A stretch of 64,000 nucleotides of DNA, from contig CAVZZG010000001.1 of NCBI GenBank assembly GCA_963779685.1, positions 1,397,941 through 1,461,940 of the forward strand, given 5' to 3'. Origin of the DNA: CAVZZG01 sp963779685 (GTDB lineage: Bacteria > Actinomycetota > Thermoleophilia > Gaiellales > F1-60-MAGs149). Below the pieces are notes generated by a model that worked only from the letters and a program-made list of their open reading frames with translations, had not been told where the DNA came from and searched no databases. Positions within the stretch are counted from its first letter, which is position 1, and the number at the start of each line of letters is the position of its first letter. Below are positions 58,478-64,000 of the stretch, piece after piece. A program made the translations under genes and the position numbers.

Positions 58478-59620
58478 GTGGCCTTGCTCGCGTTCCTGAT
58501 CGCGGCGGCGTCGGTCGGACTCATCCTGGTGCCGCTCTCGTCGCGGCTGGCTCACCGCCTCGGTGTCGTCGACATGCCGGGGGGGCGTCGCATCCACGAT
58601 CACCCGATCCCCCGGCTGGGCGGCCTCGCGATCGTCGGCGGGATCCTGATCGCCGCCGTCGTGACGCTCGACGCCGGCCAGCGGGAGTACCGCGCGATCC
58701 TGGTCGGCGCGACGCTCATCAGCCTGCTGGGGGCCGTCGACGACGCGGTGGGGCTCGCCCCGCTGCCCAAGTTCATCGGGCAGGCCGCCTGCGCCGTGAT
58801 CCCGGTCGCCAACGGCGTCACGGTCGACCACCTGACGCCACCGTTCCTGCACTCGATCTCGATCGGCGCCGCCCAGTATCCGGTGACCGTGATCTTCATC
58901 GTCGCCGTCGCGAACATCGTCAACTTCGCCGACGGCATGGATGGCCTCGCCGCCGGCATGTGCGCGATCTCGGCCGCCACCTTCTGCATCCTGGCGCTGT
59001 CCCTCGACCGGAATGCCGCGGCCGCCCTGGCCGCCGCCGTGGCCGGTGCGTGCGTCGGCTTCCTGTGGTGGAACTTCCATCCCGCCAAGGTGTTCATGGG
59101 CGACTCGGGGTCGTTACCGCTCGGGTTCCTGCTCGCCACCATGTCGATCAGCGGCGTCATGAAGACCGCGGCGGCCGTCTCCCTCGTCTTCCCGCTGCTG
59201 GTGCTGCTGGTGCCGATCATGGACACCACGTTCGTGATCATGAAGCGGCTCAAGTACGGCCGGTCGATCCTCTCGGCCGACACCAACCACTTCCACCACC
59301 GGTTGCTGCGAATCGGCTTCGGACAGCGCCGGGCGGCCCTCGTGCTGTACGCCTGGTGCGCGTCGCTGTCGGCGTTCGCGCTGGCCGTCCGGTTCGTCCA
59401 CTACCGCTCGCCGGACGGCCACGTCCATCTGGCCCCGACGCTGCTGCTCTCGGCGTTCGCCCTTGCCGCCGTGGGCCTCTCGATCTGGGTCGTCTACGCG
59501 CTCGAGATCCTCAAGTACCGGCACCTGCAGATGGTGGGCATCGCCCGCCGGGCGGATGTCGACCCCGCCACGCCTGTCGTTGCCGAGCGCCGCCGCCGGC
59601 GCGCGCTGGCCGGGGGGTAG
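58478..59620 (+). CDS. wecA: undecaprenyl/decaprenyl-phosphate GlcNAc-1-P transferase
   Basis: A 380-residue membrane enzyme of the MraY/WecA family with 10-11 helices. The Mg and substrate motifs are VVDMPGGRRIHDHPIPRLGG, DDAVGLAPLPKFIGQ, NFADGMDGLAAG and KVFMGDSGS; the HFHHRL loop marks the WecA/TagO branch that uses UDP-GlcNAc rather than MraY. It starts cell-wall polymer synthesis (arabinogalactan or teichoic-acid linkage, or other glycans). An rfe/wecA gene before atpB is the arrangement of mycobacteria and other Actinomycetota. Confidence 0.92.
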   Translation: MALLAFLIAAASVGLILVPLSSRLAHRLGVVDMPGGRRIHDHPIPRLGGLAIVGGILIAAVVTLDAGQREYRAILVGATLISLLGAVDDAVGLAPLPKFIGQAACAVIPVANGVTVDHLTPPFLHSISIGAAQYPVTVIFIVAVANIVNFADGMDGLAAGMCAISAATFCILALSLDRNAAAALAAAVAGACVGFLWWNFHPAKVFMGDSGSLPLGFLLATMSISGVMKTAAAVSLVFPLLVLLVPIMDTTFVIMKRLKYGRSILSADTNHFHHRLLRIGFGQRRAALVLYAWCASLSAFALAVRFVHYRSPDGHVHLAPTLLLSAFALAAVGLSIWVVYALEILKYRHLQMVGIARRADVDPATPVVAERRRRRALAGG

Positions 59621-59647
59621 CACGGGGCGGGCCGGCGTTCGCGTCAC

Positions 59648-59667
59648 CCTGGCGAACGCCCGACGGC
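59648..59667 (+). repeat. dispersed 20-base repeat, copy 2
   Basis: Identical to 12884-12903, between the wecA-like and cysteine dioxygenase genes. Confidence 0.6.
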
Positions 59668-59711
59668 CGCCGGGACACCGACGCTTCTCCGAAGGCGGCT
59701 GCTACCGTGAC

Positions 59712-60317
59712 ATGAGAACCAGCGTGGCCCGAACCTTCGAACCCGTCGTCGTCGCCCCGTACTCCGCGGAGCTCTCCGCGCGTTGCGCCGAACTGCTCGA
59801 CCGCGAGGGCGACTACCCCGCCGCCGAGCTGGAGCAGCTCGTCCGCCGCATCGCCGGGCGCGAGGACCTGTGGCGGCCGCTGATCGTCGAGGACCGCACC
59901 CGTCGCCGCTACGAGCTCCTGTACGAGGACGACCGCATCGACATCTGGGTGCTGTCGTGGATGCCGGGCCAGGCCACCGGGTTCCACGACCACGATCTCT
60001 CCGACGTCGGCCTGATGTGCGTGCAGGGCGAGCTGTCCGAGGGCATGCTCACGATCGGCGGGGAGGCATCTGCCATCCGCATGACGGCCGGCGTCTCGCG
60101 TCAGGGGCCCGGCGGGTACATCCACGCCGTCTCGCATGTCGCGGGCGAGCCGGCCATCTCGCTGCACGCCTACTCGCCGCCGCTCACCATCGTCGGCCAG
60201 TACCGGGTCGACGAGTCGGGGCGTCTCCGCCGCGAGGCCGAGCATGGCCGCAAGGAGCTGTACGACAAGACGATCGCAGCCCGCTCGGCGGCTGTCGTCC
60301 CCGCGCTCGGCGACTGA
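59712..60317 (+). CDS. cysteine dioxygenase-family protein
   Basis: A 201-residue cupin. The iron ligands fit the cysteine dioxygenase type I family: H-x-H in TGFHDHDLSDVG near residue 93 and the third His in GGYIHAVSHV near 140, followed by SLHAYSPPL. It would oxidise cysteine, or a similar thiol, to the sulfinate. The ATG at 59712 is close behind a TACCGT box (three bases), so the true start may be a little downstream. Its position between wecA and the ATP synthase genes is unrelated to their roles. Confidence 0.88.
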   Translation: MRTSVARTFEPVVVAPYSAELSARCAELLDREGDYPAAELEQLVRRIAGREDLWRPLIVEDRTRRRYELLYEDDRIDIWVLSWMPGQATGFHDHDLSDVGLMCVQGELSEGMLTIGGEASAIRMTAGVSRQGPGGYIHAVSHVAGEPAISLHAYSPPLTIVGQYRVDESGRLRREAEHGRKELYDKTIAARSAAVVPALGD

Positions 60318-60344
60318 CGTTCCGCCCGCGCGAGGGCGCCCGGG

Positions 60345-61556
60345 ATGGCGTCCGATAGGCTCTCTGCCACCGTGGATCGGTCGAGGGTGGACATCCCGCG
60401 CTGGGTGCAGCTCGTCGCGCTCCCGCTCGGCCTGCTCGCAGCCTGGAGCGTGGCCTCGGCCATCCGCGAGACCCTCTTCGTCTTCATCGTCTCGGCCCTC
60501 GCCGCCCTGCTGCTGAACCCGATCGTGGCCCGGGTCGCGCGGTTCATGCCGCGCGGACTGGCCATCCTCTCGGTGCTGCTGGTGGTGTTCGCGCTGATCG
60601 TCGGGGCGCTCGCCGTCCTCGGCGCAGAGGTCGTGACCCAGGTCTCGAACGCGGCGACGGCGATCGAGAAGGAGGTGACGGTCGACCCCGCGACGGGCCG
60701 TACGCCTGCCGACGCCCGCATCGACAACCTCCAGCAGTGGCTCGACGGTCACGGCCTGTCGGGCGTCCAGGTGCGGACGGTCGGCAAGAAGGCGGTGCAG
60801 CGGATCCAGTCGCAGGGCGTGTTCGGGTACGTTCGCAAGGCCGTCGACGTGGGGCAGACCGTCGCCACCCAGGTCGTCACCGGCATCTTCAGGACGGTGC
60901 TGGTGCTGGTGGTGACGATCTACATGCTGCTCTCCGGCCCCCGCTTCTCGCGGACGGCCGACCGGCTGCTTCCGCCAGGCCCCGATGGCCGGGGACTGGG
61001 CTGGAGCGTGCAGCACGCGCTCGTGTCCTACGTCCGCGGGCAGTTCATCGTCTCGCTGATCATCGGGTTCTCGACCGGGGTGGTGATGGAGCTCTACGGC
61101 ATCACCGGTGTCTGGCCCGCAGCACGGGACTACTCGCTGTTCCTCGGGCTCTTCGCGATGCTCACGGAGGCGATCCCGTACGTCGGCCCCGTGCTCGGGG
61201 CCATCCCGGCGGTCATCCTGGCCGCGTTCGACGACCCGCTCACGGCGGCCTGGGTGACGCTCGCCTACGTCGGCATCCACCAGCTCGAGGGGCACATCGT
61301 CGTCCCGCGGATCATGGGTGCTGCGATCCGCAGCCACCCGCTGGCGGTGATCTTCTGCCTGCTCGCCGGCGCCGAGGTCGCGGGCATCTTCGGCGCGTTC
61401 CTGGCGATTCCGCTGCTTGCAGTCGCGACCGCGGTGGTGCAGTTCGTCCGGGAACGTCTCGTGTTCGAGCCGTGGCCTCGCTACGCGCTCGCGGGTGCCG
61501 GTGCCGGGCTCGGCTCCGACGCGTCACAAGCGCCCCCGGAAGAGAAGCGTCCGTAG
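60345..61556 (+). CDS. AI-2E family (PerM-like) transporter
   Basis: A 403-residue membrane protein of the AI-2E exporter family. Two helices come first (about 22-65), then a helical soluble segment (about 95-175), then five to six helices with the family motif EAIPYVGPVLGAIPAV near 285 and the conserved GIHQLEGHIVVPRIMG near 310. Family members include TqsA and sodium/proton antiporters, so the substrate is open. The GTG at 60372 with TAGGCT in front is an alternative start. Confidence 0.88.
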   Translation: MASDRLSATVDRSRVDIPRWVQLVALPLGLLAAWSVASAIRETLFVFIVSALAALLLNPIVARVARFMPRGLAILSVLLVVFALIVGALAVLGAEVVTQVSNAATAIEKEVTVDPATGRTPADARIDNLQQWLDGHGLSGVQVRTVGKKAVQRIQSQGVFGYVRKAVDVGQTVATQVVTGIFRTVLVLVVTIYMLLSGPRFSRTADRLLPPGPDGRGLGWSVQHALVSYVRGQFIVSLIIGFSTGVVMELYGITGVWPAARDYSLFLGLFAMLTEAIPYVGPVLGAIPAVILAAFDDPLTAAWVTLAYVGIHQLEGHIVVPRIMGAAIRSHPLAVIFCLLAGAEVAGIFGAFLAIPLLAVATAVVQFVRERLVFEPWPRYALAGAGAGLGSDASQAPPEEKRP

Positions 61557-61612
61557 GTCTCGAAATCCGCTCAGTTGCTTGCAATCCGTGCGGACGTGGG
61601 CCGGTCCTGGGA

Positions 61613-61921
61613 ATGTCACGAGCAGTCCGGCCGCTGTGCTATCGTGGCCACGTCCGCCGGAAGGAGCAGGCGGGCTCGAGCAGGCTCGCAGGAGGCACCG
61701 GGATCACCGGACCTGAGGAACCGGGCCGGGGGGTCGATGCCTCCGGGCTGTCAGCCGGAATCACGATCGTCGCCGCGATCCTGCTCGGAACCGGCCTCGG
61801 ACTGGGGCTCGGGCTCCTCGTCAGCCTGCCCGTTCCCCTGGCAATGGCAGGGGCGGCGGTCGGGATCGTGTTCGGCTTCTACGTGGTCTACGTGAAATGG
61901 ATCAAACTCCCGAAACCGTGA
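61613..61921 (+). CDS. AtpZ-like small membrane protein
   Basis: A protein of up to 102 residues. Only the last 60 are convincing: two membrane helices (GITIVAAILLGTGLGLGLGL and the next) ending FGFYVVYVKWIKLPKP, as in the AtpZ family found before ATP synthase genes. The start is uncertain: the ATG at 61613 is the only standard start, but TATCGT at 61640 and the AAGGAG and AGGAGG sites after it suggest a start further in. It overlaps atpI. Confidence 0.6.
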   Translation: MSRAVRPLCYRGHVRRKEQAGSSRLAGGTGITGPEEPGRGVDASGLSAGITIVAAILLGTGLGLGLGLLVSLPVPLAMAGAAVGIVFGFYVVYVKWIKLPKP

Positions 61922-62337
61922 ACTACCCGATCTACACCGGCATGCGCACCGCAGGCCCGGCCGTGATCGGCTGGCTCGGCTTCCTCGCCGCCCTCCTGGC
62001 GCTGCCGCTGTTCCTCGTGGCAGGCTGGCCGCTCGCCGGCTGGGCGCTCGGGGCGGCGCTGTTCGCCATCAACCGCGGCGCGGCGGTCGCAACCGACCAC
62101 CTGGCCCGCGGCAAGATGCAGGTGACGGCCGTCGGCATCACCGGCGTCAGCTTCATGGCCCGGGCGTGGGTGATCTTCGGCTTCCTGTTCGTGTTCGCCA
62201 AGACCGTGGACGAGCACGTCGGCGTCGTCGCGGCCGTGGCCTTCCTCGCGTTCTTCACCGTCGACACCCTGGCGCGGACGCTGGCCCACGTGGCCGGCGG
62301 CGGGACGCGCACGCCCGGCCCGGACGGGACCGCATGA
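61897..62337 (+). CDS. atpI: ATP synthase subunit I-like membrane protein
   Basis: A 146-residue protein with four helices, of AtpI type, helping assembly of the c ring or Mg uptake. It overlaps the AtpZ-like gene by 25 bases if the ATG at 61897 is used; the ATG at 61942 removes this overlap. The end overlaps atpB (ATGA). Sequence support is moderate; position just before atpB supports it. Confidence 0.75.
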   Translation: MDQTPETVNYPIYTGMRTAGPAVIGWLGFLAALLALPLFLVAGWPLAGWALGAALFAINRGAAVATDHLARGKMQVTAVGITGVSFMARAWVIFGFLFVFAKTVDEHVGVVAAVAFLAFFTVDTLARTLAHVAGGGTRTPGPDGTA

Positions 62338-63218
62338 GACTCGTCTCGCGGGCTGCGCTGGGCGCGGCGTCCCTGCTGGTCGTCTCGCCGGCGGTGGCCG
62401 CTGCCGCGGAGTCGGACTTCAAGCCGGTCAACGAGTTCATCATCCATCCGTGGTGGTCGGTCTCGATCGGCCCGTTCGAGTTCGGGCCCTCGAAGGCGCT
62501 CCTCTACCTCGGCATCGCGGCGGTGATCTCGATCGGCGTCGGCCTCTGGGCGCGGGGCGGGCTCCACGAGCGCCCCGGCCGCTTCCAGGCCTTCGTCGAG
62601 ACGTTCTACAGCTTCTCGGAGACGAACATCGGCCGCGCGACCCTGCCACGGGTCGCCTTCACGCGCTGGTTCCCGTACGTGGCGTCCCTGTTCGTGTTCA
62701 TCTGGACGCTGAACATGATCAGCTTCATCCCGCTGCCGGTGGACACCGAACACCGCTGGCACGGCATCCCGGGCCTGACGATCTACGCGGCCACCTCGAA
62801 CCTGGGCGTCACGCTGGCACTCACGCTGATGACGGTGATCATCTCCCACGTCGAGGGCATCCGCGCCAACGGCGTCCGCAAGTACTTCGCCTCCTGGGTG
62901 CCGGCGACGGGCATCGGCGGCGTCGGCGGGGCGTTCCTGACGGCCTTCCTGATACCGCTCGAGGTGCTCTCGCAGCTGCTGCGGATCATCTCGCTGTCGG
63001 TTCGGCTCTTCGCCAACATGCTCGCCGGCCATCTGCTGATCCTGATGTGCCTCGGCTTCTGCATCCTGCTCGGCAACGTGTTCATCGCGGTCATCGGCGT
63101 GCCGGTGGCGACGGCGTTCTACCTGTTCGAGTGGGGTCTCGTCGCCTCGCTCCAGGCCTATATCTTCGCGATGCTCTCGGGCATCTACATCGGCGGGGCG
63201 ATCGAACCCCAACACTGA
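62334..63218 (+). CDS. atpB: F0F1 ATP synthase subunit a
   Basis: A 294-residue protein with a signal-like first segment, then five or six helices. The essential Arg is in SLSVRLFANMLAGH, near residue 224, which works with the c-ring glutamate to move protons. The last helix ends AYIFAMLSGIYIGGAIEPQH, as usual. It is translationally coupled to atpI. Confidence 0.96.
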   Translation: MRLVSRAALGAASLLVVSPAVAAAAESDFKPVNEFIIHPWWSVSIGPFEFGPSKALLYLGIAAVISIGVGLWARGGLHERPGRFQAFVETFYSFSETNIGRATLPRVAFTRWFPYVASLFVFIWTLNMISFIPLPVDTEHRWHGIPGLTIYAATSNLGVTLALTLMTVIISHVEGIRANGVRKYFASWVPATGIGGVGGAFLTAFLIPLEVLSQLLRIISLSVRLFANMLAGHLLILMCLGFCILLGNVFIAVIGVPVATAFYLFEWGLVASLQAYIFAMLSGIYIGGAIEPQH

Positions 63219-63237
63219 TCTGCGGATCCGGACTTCC

Positions 63238-63245
63238 AGGAGGAA
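63238..63245 (+). promoter_or_regulatory. strong Shine-Dalgarno of atpE
   Basis: AGGAGGAA, about nine bases before the ATG. The strength fits the high copy number needed for the c ring. Confidence 0.7.
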
Positions 63246-63253
63246 GGGACAAC

Positions 63254-63517
63254 ATGGCGCTTTCGACCACGACAACGACCGACGCGGGACTCGTCCAGGC
63301 GGCCAAGGTCATCGCACTGGGCCTCGGTACCGGCTTCGGTGCGATCGGCCCAGGCGTCGGCGTGGGCTTCCTGATCGGCAAGACGATCGAGGGCGTCTCG
63401 CGCCAGCCCGAGCTGCGCGGCGACCTCCAGGGCATGATGTTCCTCGGCCTGGCCCTCACCGAGGCGATCACGTTCTACGCCCTCCTGATGTCGTTCGTCG
63501 CCTACTTCATCGGCTAG
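63254..63517 (+). CDS. atpE: F0F1 ATP synthase subunit c
   Basis: An 87-residue two-helix protein. The Gly-rich first helix reads GLGTGFGAIGPGVGVG and the ion site is Glu70 in GLALTEAITFYALL. The Gln and Ser/Thr ligands of sodium-type c rings are missing (V and A instead), so this is a proton-type ring. The first ten residues are rich in Thr. Confidence 0.96.
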   Translation: MALSTTTTTDAGLVQAAKVIALGLGTGFGAIGPGVGVGFLIGKTIEGVSRQPELRGDLQGMMFLGLALTEAITFYALLMSFVAYFIG

Positions 63518-63521
63518 CGTC

Positions 63522-64000
63522 GTGCCGTTCCTCTCCGACACCGCGCTGATCCTCCCGGCCCCGGGGCTGATGGTCTGGACGCTGCTCACGTTCGCGATCG
63601 TCATGGTCGTGCTCAAGAAGTACGCCTTCGGCCGCATCGCGGAGCTGCTGGAGGCGCGCCGGATGGCGGTGCAGAACAACCTCGAGGCCGCCGAGCAGGC
63701 GCGCGACGATGCGCAGCGGCTGCTCGACGAGTACCGGCAGCAGCTCGCGGCGGCGCGGGCGGAGGCGAGCGAGATCGTGGAGCGCGCGCGCCGGACGGGC
63801 GACGACGAGCGCCGCCGGATGCAGGAGGACCTCACGGCCGAACGCGAGCGTGGTGTGGCGGCTGCCCAGGCGGCGATCGAGGCCGAGACCGGCAGTCGCT
63901 CGACCGCATCAAGGTCGAGATCGCCGCCCTCACCCTGCAGGCGACGAAGGCCGTGCTCGCCAAGAAGCTCGACGACGCCGGTGCCGAGCAGGCGATTGGC
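63522..64000 (+). CDS. atpF: F0F1 ATP synthase subunit b (3' truncated, one frameshift)
   Basis: The GTG at 63522 starts PFLSDTALILPAPGLMVWTL, a single membrane helix, followed by a long charged coiled coil (EARRMAVQNNLEAAEQARDD), as in subunit b. Near 63890 the frame is lost by one missing base: after EAET the other frame reads SLDRIKVEIAALTLQATKAV, the usual continuation. The gene runs off the window. Since subunit b is needed for ATP synthase, the shift is probably an error. Confidence 0.88.
   Translation, partial: MPFLSDTALILPAPGLMVWTLLTFAIVMVVLKKYAFGRIAELLEARRMAVQNNLEAAEQARDDAQRLLDEYRQQLAAARAEASEIVERARRTGDDERRRMQEDLTAERERGVAAAQAAIEAETGSRSTASRSRSPPSPCRRRRPCSPRSSTTPVPSRRL

Overview
The window is high-GC DNA with dense, overlapping gene strings, many GTG/TTG starts and an actinobacterial-type order: rpmE, a DUF1385 gene, prfA, prmC, tsaC, upp, a wecA-like gene, then atpI-atpB-atpE-atpF. 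A giant wall-associated surface protein built of Ig and FN3 repeats fits an uncultured actinobacterium, perhaps of the Thermoleophilia. The taxon is an inference; no rRNA or tRNA gene was seen.

Region 1 (1-20.7 kb) is metabolic. It starts with the 3' end of an MMPL transporter and a small orphan gene. Then comes etfB-etfA with an overlapping gamma-glutamyltransferase-like gene. On the minus strand a five-gene operon follows, soxD-soxA-soxG-soxB plus a serine hydrolase: a heterotetrameric, folate-linked sarcosine-oxidase-type enzyme. Divergent from it is fhs (formate-THF ligase). Next are a minus-strand molybdenum hydroxylase operon (large, FAD and 2Fe-2S subunits, then a YihY/BrkB membrane protein) and a cyclodeaminase/cyclohydrolase-family gene. 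Together sox, fhs, the cyclodeaminase and a glnT-like gene near 45 kb suggest N-methyl-amine or sarcosine use feeding the one-carbon folate pool.

Region 2 (18.4-44.9 kb) is dominated by one gene of about 23.7 kb. Its product would be about 7,900 residues: signal/anchor segment, N-terminal domain, 17 Ig-type modules (including an almost exact 1,332-bp tandem duplication), 55-60 FN3-like modules, a PKD-like module and a C-terminal peptidoglycan-binding domain. Two +1 frameshifts split it into three reading frames. Divergent from it is a membrane CHASE-GGDEF-HD-GYP protein with a degenerate GGDEF site, and overlapping its stop is a small zinc-ribbon membrane protein. A c-di-GMP-controlled giant adhesin is the most attractive hypothesis.

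Region 3 (44.9-48.4 kb) holds a glutamine-synthetase-like (glnT type) gene, universal-stress-protein sequence and an APC permease. The first two are riddled with small indels, which looks like poor local sequence quality. Single indels also break tsaC and atpF, normally essential genes, so isolated frameshifts in this window should be treated as probable sequence errors.

Region 4 (48.5-64 kb) is mainly housekeeping: threonine aldolase, L31, DUF1385, two tandem S9 peptidases, prfA, an isochorismatase-family hydrolase, prmC, tsaC, upp, wecA-like, cysteine dioxygenase, an AI-2E-family permease and the start of the ATP synthase operon. Two related palindromic intergenic elements (about 54.4 and 58.4 kb) each begin at the TAG stop of the gene before them. 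Several genes have a TAnnnT hexamer 6-7 nt before a start without Shine-Dalgarno, a leaderless-transcript signature.
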